Source of the DNA: Bacteroidales bacterium M5 | GTDB lineage: Bacteria > Bacteroidota > Bacteroidia > Bacteroidales > Muribaculaceae | DNA length: 56,786 bases | Direction of reading: 5' to 3' | Assembly (NCBI GenBank): GCA_001689535.1 | Contig: LUJP01000105.1 | Location: 1-56,786 of the forward strand | Shown here: piece after piece, positions 26,720 through 33,933 of the stretch | How the letters are laid out: each line of letters begins with the position of its first letter | Numbering within the stretch: position 1 is the first letter of the stretch | Notes under the pieces: model-generated | Seen by the model: the letters and a program-made list of their open reading frames with translations, nothing else | Database searches by the model: none | Told to the model about the DNA's origin: nothing | Program-made: the position numbers and the translations under genes

Positions 26720-29491
26720 TCAGGCCACTACAATGTTCACAATCTTGCGGGGAACCACTATCACACGCTTCACGCTCTTTCCTTCGAGCCACTGTGCGGC
26801 CAGGGAGTGCGAGAGCGCTGTTTTCTCCACCTCGTCGGAAGGTGTGTCGGCATCCACTTCTATGGTGAATCTTACCTTGCCGTTGAACGACACGGCATAT
26901 TTCACCTTGTCCTCCTTGAGGTACTCTTCGTTGAACTGCGGCCACACGGCATCGCACACTGTCGTGTCGTGGCCTACGGCATGCCAGAGTTCCTCGGCCA
27001 CGTGCGGAGCAAACGGAGCCAGAAGCACAAGCAGCTGCTCGAGCACCACACGGCTGTGGCATTTCTGCTGTGAAAGCTCGTTGACGCATATCATGAATGC
27101 GGCCACGGAGGTATTGAACGAGAATCCCTCTATGTCGGAAGTCACTTTCTTTATCAGCTTGTGGATCGACTTCAGATTGTCACGTGTAGGCTCGGAATCG
27201 TCCACAAGAAGGTTGTCACCCTTATAGAAGAGGCCCCAGAGTTTCTTTATGAAACGGTTCACACCGTCGATGCCGTTGGTGTCCCAGGGCTTGCTCTGCT
27301 CCAGCGGCCCGAGGAACATCTCGTAAAGACGGAGAGTGTCGGCTCCGTAGCGCTCCACGATGTCATCGGGATTCACCACGTTGAACATCGACTTCGACAT
27401 CTTCTCAACAGCGTAGCCGCATACATATTTGCCGTCCTCGAGCACAAACTCGGCGGTGGCGAATTCCGGACGCCAGTTGCGGAAGGCGTCTATGTCAAGA
27501 ATATCGTTGTTGACTATGTTCACGTCCACATGGATAGGTGTCACATCATACTGGTCGCGCAGATTGTAGCTTACGAATGTATTTGTGTCCTTTATTCTGT
27601 AGACGAAGTTGCTGCGACCCTGGATCATGCCCTGGTTCACAAGCTTCTTGAAGGGCTCAGGTTCGCATACGCAACCCAGGTCGTAAAGGAATTTGTTCCA
27701 GAAACGGCTGTAGATAAGGTGACCGGTGGCATGTTCGGTACCGCCTATGTAAAGGTCGACGTTACGCCAGTAGCTGTCGGCCTCCTTGCCCACGAGCGCC
27801 TCGCTGTTATGGGGATCCATATAGCGCAAATAGTAGGCCGACGATCCGGCGAATCCGGGCATGGTGCACAGCTCCAGAGGGAAGCCCTCGGAATTCACCC
27901 AGTTCTTTGCACGGCCCAGGGGAGGCTCGCCGGTCTCGGTGGGAAGATATTTGTCAACCTCAGGAAGCAGCAGCGGCAGTTCGCTTTCGGCTACAACGTG
28001 AGGCACTCCGTCCTTATAATATACGGGGAACGGTTCGCCCCAGTAGCGCTGACGGCTGAAGATGGCGTCGCGCAGACGATAGTTGACCTTTACCTTTCCT
28101 ATCCCTTTTTCCTCGATGAAGCGCTTGGCTGTGGCTATGGCATCTTTCACTTCGAGTCCGTCGAGCGAGAGAAGCTCCGAGCTGGAGTTCATCATGCGTC
28201 CGCTCTTGGCGTCAAACGACTGCTCGCTCACGTCAGCACCCTCTATCAGAGGTATGACGGGCAGATTGAAATGGCGTGCGAAAGCATAGTCGCGGCTGTC
28301 GTGGGCCGGAACGGCCATAATGGCGCCGGTTCCGTACCCGGCGAGCACGTAATCGCTCACCCATACCGGAATTTTTTTGCCGGTAAGCGGATTGACGGCA
28401 TAGGAGCCGGTGAACACACCGCTCACCTTCTTGTCAATCATTCGCTCGCGCTCCGTCTTGTTCTTTATGCTGTCGATGTAGACCTTTACATCCTCGCGGC
28501 GTTCAGGAGTGGTGACTTTCTCCACATATTCGCTTTCGGGAGCGAGCACCATGAATGTTACGCCAAACACCGTATCGGCGCGTGTGGTGAAAATTTCAAG
28601 TTCTATGTCGGAACCATCGATGGGGAAACGCATCTCCGCTCCCTCCGACCGTCCTATCCAGTTGCGCTGGGTCTCTTTCAGGGAATCGGTCCAGTCAATG
28701 GTATCAAGGCCGTCGAGCAGACGCTGAGCGTAGGCCGACACGCGCAGACACCACTGATACATGAGCTTCTGCTCCACAGGATAACCGCCGCGGATCGACA
28801 CACCCTCGCTCACCTCATCGTTGGCAAGCACGGTGCCGAGCTTCGGACACCAGTTTACCATCGTGTTGCCCAGATAGGCTATGCGGTAGTTCATCAGAGT
28901 GTCGCTCTTCTGCTTTTCGTCCATGGCTTTCCACTCATCGGCCGTGAAGTTCAGTTCCTCGCCGCAGGCAGCATTGACGCCCTCGCTTCCTTTTTCTTCA
29001 AAATGCTTCACAAGGTCGGCAATGGGCATCGCGCGGTCGAGCCTGCGGTCGTAGTAGCTTTCAAACATCTTTATGAACGCCCACTGTGTCCAGCGGTAAA
29101 ATTCCGGATCGCAGGTGCGTATGCTGCGGTTCCAGTCGTAACAGAAACCGATTTTGTTGAGCTGCTCGCAATAGCGCGCTATATTTTTCTGAGTGGTAAT
29201 CTCGGGGTGCTGACCGGTCTGGATGGCATACTGTTCGGCGGGAAGTCCGTAGGCGTCGAATCCCATCGGATGCAGCACATTGAATCCCTGCAGGCGTTTG
29301 TAGCGCGAATAGATGTCGGAGGCTATGTAGCCCAGAGGGTGTCCTACATGCAGTCCGGCTCCCGAGGGGTAGGGAAACATGTCGAGAACATAGTATTTCG
29401 GTCTGGCCTGGTCAATATCTGTGGTGTACACATTGTTTTCTTTCCAGTAGTTCTGCCAGCGCTTCTCTATATCTTTATGATTGTATTCCAT
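26720..29491 (-). CDS. leuS: Leucyl-tRNA synthetase
   Basis: A 923-residue class I synthetase that charges tRNA-Leu. It has the HIGH-type motif in PSGAGLHVGHPLGYIASDIYSRY, the CP1 editing domain (around residues 225-430, with RADTVFGVTFMVLAPES), the KMSKS motif in VEKMSKSMFNVVNPDDIVERYGADTLR, and a C-terminal anticodon-binding domain (FAPHVAEELWHAVGHD). Length is normal for Bacteroidetes LeuRS, which are longer than E. coli (860). A long open frame on the opposite strand (803 codons) is a codon-bias shadow. nadA lies 22 bases upstream on the same strand. Confidence 0.98.
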   Translation of the reverse strand: MEYNHKDIEKRWQNYWKENNVYTTDIDQARPKYYVLDMFPYPSGAGLHVGHPLGYIASDIYSRYKRLQGFNVLHPMGFDAYGLPAEQYAIQTGQHPEITTQKNIARYCEQLNKIGFCYDWNRSIRTCDPEFYRWTQWAFIKMFESYYDRRLDRAMPIADLVKHFEEKGSEGVNAACGEELNFTADEWKAMDEKQKSDTLMNYRIAYLGNTMVNWCPKLGTVLANDEVSEGVSIRGGYPVEQKLMYQWCLRVSAYAQRLLDGLDTIDWTDSLKETQRNWIGRSEGAEMRFPIDGSDIELEIFTTRADTVFGVTFMVLAPESEYVEKVTTPERREDVKVYIDSIKNKTERERMIDKKVSGVFTGSYAVNPLTGKKIPVWVSDYVLAGYGTGAIMAVPAHDSRDYAFARHFNLPVIPLIEGADVSEQSFDAKSGRMMNSSSELLSLDGLEVKDAIATAKRFIEEKGIGKVKVNYRLRDAIFSRQRYWGEPFPVYYKDGVPHVVAESELPLLLPEVDKYLPTETGEPPLGRAKNWVNSEGFPLELCTMPGFAGSSAYYLRYMDPHNSEALVGKEADSYWRNVDLYIGGTEHATGHLIYSRFWNKFLYDLGCVCEPEPFKKLVNQGMIQGRSNFVYRIKDTNTFVSYNLRDQYDVTPIHVDVNIVNNDILDIDAFRNWRPEFATAEFVLEDGKYVCGYAVEKMSKSMFNVVNPDDIVERYGADTLRLYEMFLGPLEQSKPWDTNGIDGVNRFIKKLWGLFYKGDNLLVDDSEPTRDNLKSIHKLIKKVTSDIEGFSFNTSVAAFMICVNELSQQKCHSRVVLEQLLVLLAPFAPHVAEELWHAVGHDTTVCDAVWPQFNEEYLKEDKVKYAVSFNGKVRFTIEVDADTPSDEVEKTALSHSLAAQWLEGKSVKRVIVVPRKIVNIVVA

Positions 29492-29513
29492 ATCTTGATT
29501 TATAATGTTGGTT

Positions 29514-30491
29514 TCACTTGTTTTCTGACATCTCGAGCATTCTCTCTATCGGGCGTCTTGCCTTGTCTATGATTTCAGCTGCCACATTCACCTCGGGCAG
29601 TTCATAGCGCAGGGTGTTGTAAAGCTTCTCGAGGGTGTTGAGTTTCATATATGCGCATTCGTTGCAGCCGCATGTGGAGTCATCCGGAGGCGCGGGAATG
29701 AATGTCTTGTCGGGATATTTGCGGCGCATCTCGTGGAGAATGCCGCTTTCGGTGGCCACTATGAATTCCTTGGCGGGAGATTGTCCGGCATAGTCCAGCA
29801 GCACGGCCGTCGATCCGAGTTTGTCGGCTATCATGCGCAGCGGACGGCTGCACTCGGGATGCACAAGCAGCGGCGCTCCGGGATGTTCCTTCTTCAGCGC
29901 TTCAATCTTCTCGAGCGAGAATTTTTCGTGTACATGGCAGGCTCCGTTCCACAGCACCATATTCCGTCCCGTCACGGAGTTTATATAGTCGCCGAGGTTA
30001 CGGTCGGGGCCGAACACAATTTTCTCGTCGGCCGGCAGCGCCTCCACTATCTTGCGTGCGTTGCCCGATGTCACCACTATATCTGTAAGAGCCTTCACCG
30101 CCGCCGAGGTGTTCACGTAGCTTATCACCGTATATCCGGGATAATCCTTCAGAAACTCCTCGAGCTCCGGAGCGGGGCAGCTGTCGGCAAGCGAGCAGCC
30201 GGCATTGACATCCGGGCACAGCACCTTTTTGTCAGGGCAGAGTATCTTGGCGGTCTCGGCCATGAAGTGCACGCCACACATCACTATGATAGGAGCGTCG
30301 CATCGGGCGGCAATGCGTGCCAGCGCCAGCGAGTCGCCTATGTAGTCGGCCAGATCCTGGATTTCTCCTTTCTGATAATAGTGGGCCATGACGACGGCTC
30401 CCTTCTCTTTCTTCAGCCTCTGTATTTCCTTCTTCAGGTCGACGCCGTTTTCAACCGGAGCGTCAACATAGCCTTTATCCACATTCATCAT
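29514..30491 (-). CDS. nadA: Quinolinate synthase NadA
   Basis: A 325-residue [4Fe-4S] enzyme that condenses iminoaspartate with dihydroxyacetone phosphate to quinolinate, working with NadB (12.6 kb here). It shows AHYYQKGEIQDLADYIGDSL, the first cluster Cys in IVMCGVHFMAETAKIL, NAGCSLADSCP, the second Cys in WNGACHVHEKF, and the third in the C-terminal TCGCNECAYMKLNTLEKLY. The upstream side (30492 on) is the AT-rich candidate origin; I found no TAnnTTTG box there for nadA. Confidence 0.97.
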   Translation of the reverse strand: MMNVDKGYVDAPVENGVDLKKEIQRLKKEKGAVVMAHYYQKGEIQDLADYIGDSLALARIAARCDAPIIVMCGVHFMAETAKILCPDKKVLCPDVNAGCSLADSCPAPELEEFLKDYPGYTVISYVNTSAAVKALTDIVVTSGNARKIVEALPADEKIVFGPDRNLGDYINSVTGRNMVLWNGACHVHEKFSLEKIEALKKEHPGAPLLVHPECSRPLRMIADKLGSTAVLLDYAGQSPAKEFIVATESGILHEMRRKYPDKTFIPAPPDDSTCGCNECAYMKLNTLEKLYNTLRYELPEVNVAAEIIDKARRPIERMLEMSENK

Positions 30492-30900
30492 TATTATTGT
30501 TTAGAATAAAATTTTAAAATTTAAATCTTCCATCACCACTAATATAGCCTGTTGATAACTGCAATAACTTTTAGTGCTATTTCTTGCATATTAAGTTATT
30601 AAACCCTCATCATCATTCATGTTCAGGTTATCAACACTTGAAATTTATGGCTTATAAGCAATTAGCATGGTTATTAACATGGTGTGAATAATATGCAAAG
30701 TTAATAACTTTTACCCATTTCACAGCCCTGAAAGTGTCGAAAACCGAGTTGAAAACACTCTGAAAGTAAAGGTTAACTTTTTTGGACTTTGCTCCGTGGC
30801 TGTTATATAGCGCGGCAAACGCTTGTTTCCAAATAAAGTTATGGAAAGTTAGCCGAAATCTTTTCAACGTTATCAACACACTTATCAACATCTCTTTTTT
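30492..30900. other. Candidate chromosomal replication origin (oriC)
   Basis: A gene-free, strongly AT-rich segment with a cluster of DnaA-box-like 9-mers. TTATCAACA occurs at 30628-30636, 30870-30878 and 30882-30890 (+), and at 30550-30558 (-); TTATTCACA, matching TTATnCACA exactly, is at 30683-30691 (-), and TTATTAACA at 30671-30679 (+). Two boxes at 30870 and 30882 are 12 bases apart. An A/T-only stretch at about 30493-30530 could be the unwinding element. Spot counts of G and C suggest the + strand is C-rich to the left and G-rich to the right. dnaA itself is not in the window, which is common in this phylum. Experimental or whole-genome skew support is lacking. Confidence 0.55.
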
Positions 30901-30958
30901 CACAGTTTTTTCCATTTCCTTCCGTTCTGTTTTCTTCCGTTTTCCACCTACAAAGTGC

Positions 30959-31291
30959 CTGGGAGGGTAGGCGTCCTCGCCGTCCTCCTAAATCACTTTC
31001 TTTGCCTCTCAACTGTCGACGGCCGGAGGCCGACGCTCCACGACTGGGAGGGTCGGCCTCCTCGCCGTCCCCCTAAAACACTTTCTTTGCTCTCAACTGT
31101 CGACGGCCGGAGGCCGACGCTCCACGACTGGGAGGGTCGGCGTCCTCGCCGTCCCCCTAAAACACTTTCTTTGCTCTCAACTGTCGACGGCCGGAGGCCG
31201 ACGCTCCGCGCCTGGGAGGGTCGGCGTCCTCGCCGTCCCCCTTAAACACTTTCTTTGCTCTCAACTGTCGACGGCCAGAGGCCGACGCTCC
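30959..31291 (+). repeat. Four tandem copies of an 84-85 bp GC-rich unit
   Basis: Units begin with CTGGGAGGGT at 30959, 31044, 31128 and 31212 (85, 84 and 84 bases, the last cut at about 80). They differ at only a few bases (for example TCGGCGTCC, TCGGCCTCC or TAGGCGTCC). Each contains two potential hairpins: GGTCGGCG...CGCCGTCC and GTCGACGGCC-GGA-GGCCGAC. The unit has no CRISPR layout, since there are no unique spacers. The length is 28 codons, which keeps a reading frame open, but I do not consider it coding. A diverged copy is at 19733-19803 on the other strand. Confidence 0.92.
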
Positions 31292-31311
31292 CAGTTGTCG
31301 GGGGATTTTGC

Positions 31312-31319
31312 TATCTTTG
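31312..31319 (+). promoter_or_regulatory. Promoter -7 box (TATCTTTG) for the RiPP-locus regulator
   Basis: TATCTTTG matches TAnnTTTG, 40 bases before the regulator's ATG and just after the last repeat unit. A well-spaced -33 TTG is missing (the nearest is only 14 bases away), so strength may depend on other factors. Confidence 0.5.
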
Positions 31320-31359
31320 CAGAAACCAGCCGGCCTTTACAGCACAGTACATTCCCTTT

Positions 31360-33114
31360 ATGAAACTGAAACCGTCATTATACCCCGCCATACTCCTCCT
31401 TGCCGTCCTTGCCATCCAGCTGCTTCCGGGCTGCGCGCCCTCGCCCGAGCGCTCGCGCCTTGAGCAGATCGAGACCATAATCGACGAGCACCCCGACTCG
31501 GCAATGACCCTGCTTGACAGCGTGGACGCTACCATGCTGTCAGAAGCTGACCGCCACTACTTCGATTTTCTGACAATCAAAGCACGCGATAAAGCCTACA
31601 TCCGCCACACATCCGACTCACTGATTCTCGATGTGATGGACTATTATTCATCACATAATAGAGAACAGATGCTTCCATGGGCCCTCTACTACGGTGGCCG
31701 AGTCCACTCCGACCTCGGTGACTACCCTTCGGCCATACGTTATTTTCAGGATGCCCTCGACCTTCTGCCGCCTGACTCCAAAGAAGGCAACCTCCGCGCT
31801 TCCACTCTAAGCCAAATCGGTCAGCTACTATGTGACTTATGTTTATATGAACAGGCTATTCCATATATTCAAAAGTCCATTAAACAGGATTCTATAAATA
31901 CCGATTCGCTTAATATGATGCTGGACACAGATTTATTGGCAGCAGCAAATCTTAACCTTAAAAATTATACCGAGGCCGAACGTGGCTTCCGTATTGCAAA
32001 AAAGATAGCTGAACGGATATCTCCGCAGGATGTACATAGGGAAAATATGTTTCTCGCAACGATAAAATATCATATTCACGATTATGATTCAGCACTGATT
32101 CTCATAAGGCATGTCCCTGACAAAATCCATCCTCTGGACCGTTCGACGGCGCTTGCCCATGCAGCAAGAATTTATAATAAAACCGGTCATCAGGATACAG
32201 CCCTGATGTATGCCGGAGAAATAATCTCGAATAAAAACTCAGATAACTTCAGAACGGCCTACAGGATATTATTTTCATCTAAGACGATAAGAAACATGCC
32301 TGAAGACTCGCTTTTTAATTATATTCACGACTTTGATACCAAGATTGAAAAATTTCTCAACAAATTCAGCGAAAAAAGCACTGTTCAGCAGAACGCATTA
32401 TATAATTATCAGCTCCACGAACGCCAGCGCCGGAGGGCGGAGAAAAGTCGTGATAATTTTCAGACATGGCTTTATCTGTTCTTATTCTTCATTACCTTAC
32501 TTACTGCAATAATCCTGTATTTAAAAAAACGCAATCAGAATTCACTTATCCGACTTAATGAAGCCCTTGATCGTCTGAGAGCTGTCCGAGAAACTCTTGA
32601 CGACAACAATTTTAAAGATAATAATCCTTCCCACTCGGCAGAATCGAATAAACTTCTGGAAAGGCATCTTAAGATTTCAGAGAAATATGAAAAAGAAAAA
32701 GTTGCCGAACTCCTTAGGAAAGAGTGTTTGGAGTTACAGGAATTAGGAAAATTAAAAAACAGTTTTTTAACGGATATATCCAGTTCAGATATTTACCGAC
32801 AGATTCAGGACCGGATAAAACACGAGAAAGCTATCTCTGATCAGAGTGACTTATGGGCAGATCTTGAAAACTTGGTAAATGACAATTCCAATGAATTTAA
32901 ATATCGACTCCTTCTTTTAGCGGGTGGAGCCATCAGTCCATCGGAATTTCACCTGGCTCTGTTAATAAAGTGTGGGTTCACTCCATCACAGGTGGCCATA
33001 CTGTCAGGGAAGTCTAAGGCAACAATTTCTTACCGGCGGAAAAACCTCTGTATGAGATTTTTCAAGCAAAAACTGTCAACCGAAGCGTTTGATGAGATAA
33101 TCCGTTCATTATAA
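31360..33114 (+). CDS. Membrane-anchored TPR regulator with C-terminal helix-turn-helix
   Basis: A 584-residue protein. I start at MKLKPSLYPAILLLAVLAIQ, giving a lipoprotein-type signal ending LLPGC; an upstream frame start at 31255 falls in the repeat array. Tetratricopeptide-like helical repeats fill about residues 30-330 (GDYPSAIRYFQDALDLLPP; LKNYTEAERGFRIAKKIAE). One transmembrane helix lies at about 369-390 (WLYLFLFFITLLTAIILYL), then a charged coiled-coil stretch, then a helix-turn-helix-like end (about 523-570: CGFTPSQVAILSGKSKATISYRRK). It resembles Bacteroidales TPR regulators that sense outside and bind DNA inside. It precedes the peptide locus and probably controls it. GC content falls abruptly after about 31800, inside the gene. 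Confidence 0.75.
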   Translation: MKLKPSLYPAILLLAVLAIQLLPGCAPSPERSRLEQIETIIDEHPDSAMTLLDSVDATMLSEADRHYFDFLTIKARDKAYIRHTSDSLILDVMDYYSSHNREQMLPWALYYGGRVHSDLGDYPSAIRYFQDALDLLPPDSKEGNLRASTLSQIGQLLCDLCLYEQAIPYIQKSIKQDSINTDSLNMMLDTDLLAAANLNLKNYTEAERGFRIAKKIAERISPQDVHRENMFLATIKYHIHDYDSALILIRHVPDKIHPLDRSTALAHAARIYNKTGHQDTALMYAGEIISNKNSDNFRTAYRILFSSKTIRNMPEDSLFNYIHDFDTKIEKFLNKFSEKSTVQQNALYNYQLHERQRRRAEKSRDNFQTWLYLFLFFITLLTAIILYLKKRNQNSLIRLNEALDRLRAVRETLDDNNFKDNNPSHSAESNKLLERHLKISEKYEKEKVAELLRKECLELQELGKLKNSFLTDISSSDIYRQIQDRIKHEKAISDQSDLWADLENLVNDNSNEFKYRLLLLAGGAISPSEFHLALLIKCGFTPSQVAILSGKSKATISYRRKNLCMRFFKQKLSTEAFDEIIRSL

Positions 33115-33135
33115 GCCCATTTATATCTCCTAAAT

Positions 33136-33191
33136 GAGTTTGAAAATTGTTCGAAGGTCAAATTTCGAACAACTTTCAAACTCGTTTTTTG
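33136..33191 (+). terminator. Strong intrinsic terminator after the regulator
   Basis: A 20-bp stem (GAGTTTGAAAATTGTTCGAA with its complement, 19 of 20 pairs) and an 8-base loop at 33136-33183, followed by GTTTTTTG. Its T-tract overlaps the -33 region of the next promoter, so the regulator and the peptide genes are separate transcription units. Confidence 0.88.
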
Positions 33192-33221
33192 CATCGTAAT
33201 ATTATATTGAATATATCTTTG
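33189..33221 (+). promoter_or_regulatory. Promoter of the peptide operon
   Basis: A -7 box TATCTTTG at 33214-33221 and a TTG at 33189-33191 with 22 bases between them. The secreted-protein gene begins 24 bases downstream. It is the natural target for the adjacent regulator; no clear operator repeat is visible beyond the terminator stem. Confidence 0.65.
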
Positions 33222-33244
33222 CACACACCATAAAATCACATTAT

Positions 33245-33613
33245 ATGACTAAAACCATTTTCAAGGCACTGGTTATTCTGGCCATTTTTTTAGCCACAAG
33301 CACCCTGCATGCTGACCCTGTCATTTTTAACCTTAACATAGAAGACGACACGTGTTATATGGATTATCCTGCCAGAAGACATAGAATGCCGTCACGTCAT
33401 GTCACATGTACGATAACTCAATCTGAAGTGAAAATATCTGAAGTTGCCCCAGACGATATATACCTTTTTGAGATATATGACGAATCCGGTATCTGTGTGG
33501 GTGCTTTTAGCGATGCTGAAAGTTTCACGGAGTTCTTCTTTTCGCGTACCGGAACGTCAGAAGTGCGTTTTCACACATCACAACATGTATTCAGAGGTTA
33601 CACCTCACTATAA
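33245..33613 (+). CDS. Small secreted protein (DUF3244-like)
   Basis: A 122-residue protein with a signal peptide (MTKTIFKALVILAIFLATSTLHA). The mature part is short, beta-rich and has single-domain character: EVKISEVAPDDIYLFEIYDESG, then FFFSRTGTSEVRFHTSQHVFRGYTSL. The pattern resembles DUF3244, small exported Bacteroidales proteins of unknown role; I cannot confirm membership by eye. It is the first gene behind the peptide promoter, 29 bases before the precursor. It could be an immunity or chaperone partner, which is a guess from position. Its AT-rich codon use matches the precursor and the last part of the regulator. Confidence 0.65.
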   Translation: MTKTIFKALVILAIFLATSTLHADPVIFNLNIEDDTCYMDYPARRHRMPSRHVTCTITQSEVKISEVAPDDIYLFEIYDESGICVGAFSDAESFTEFFFSRTGTSEVRFHTSQHVFRGYTSL

Positions 33614-33642
33614 TTATTTATTAACCATCAAAAACCACTAAA

Positions 33643-33933
33643 ATGGAAAAAAGCAAAATTCAAAAATTTGTTGAAGGACTCGCGAACTCGGAATTGACCG
33701 ATTCACAGCAGAGTGTAGTGCTAAGTACTGACGAGTCGCTCATAGGCGCTGCTATTAATCCCGGATGTAGCAATTCCTCAGCAGATGCATGTGAAGGCGA
33801 CAATAACAAATGCACAAACTATGGGTCGGCTTGCAAGCACGGTTACAATATGGAATGTAAAAATAGCAATAAGCCCAATCCCGGCGATTTAACCCCCGGA
33901 CAGACTCAGATAGGTAATGCAGAAAAGCCCTAA
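33643..33933 (+). CDS. Cys-rich RiPP precursor peptide
   Basis: A 96-residue peptide, I think the substrate of the adjacent radical SAM enzyme. Residues 1-36 are a hydrophilic leader (MEKSKIQKFVEGLANSELTD, then QQSVVLSTDESLIGA); a double-glycine-type site Gly35-Ala36 would suit the C39 peptidase of the exporter. The core has five Cys at 42, 50, 57, 64 and 72, spaced 6-7 residues apart (CX7CX6CX6CX7C) in an Asn/Ser/Gly-rich sequence. A Pro/Gly/Gln-rich tail (73-96) has no Cys and may be a follower. No signal peptide. The last 17 bases overlap the maturase gene. It does not carry the short LSxxELxxIxGG leader of common bacteriocins. Confidence 0.72.
   Translation: MEKSKIQKFVEGLANSELTDSQQSVVLSTDESLIGAAINPGCSNSSADACEGDNNKCTNYGSACKHGYNMECKNSNKPNPGDLTPGQTQIGNAEKP

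Noticed and set aside
25958..27073. A 371-codon plus-strand frame over the PorZ-like, rdgB and leuS genes
   Set aside because: It lies antisense to three well-supported genes and has no coherent domain.
27161..29572. An 803-codon open frame on the plus strand opposite leuS and nadA
   Set aside because: It mirrors the codon positions of LeuRS; a shadow of codon bias, with no family features.
30955..31245. A 96-codon frame across the tandem repeats
   Set aside because: The repeat unit is 84 bases (28 codons), so any frame open in one unit stays open through all; the peptide is only a repeated Arg/Pro-rich block.
30959..31291. CRISPR array
   Set aside because: The whole 84-base unit repeats, with no unique spacers, and no cas gene is near.
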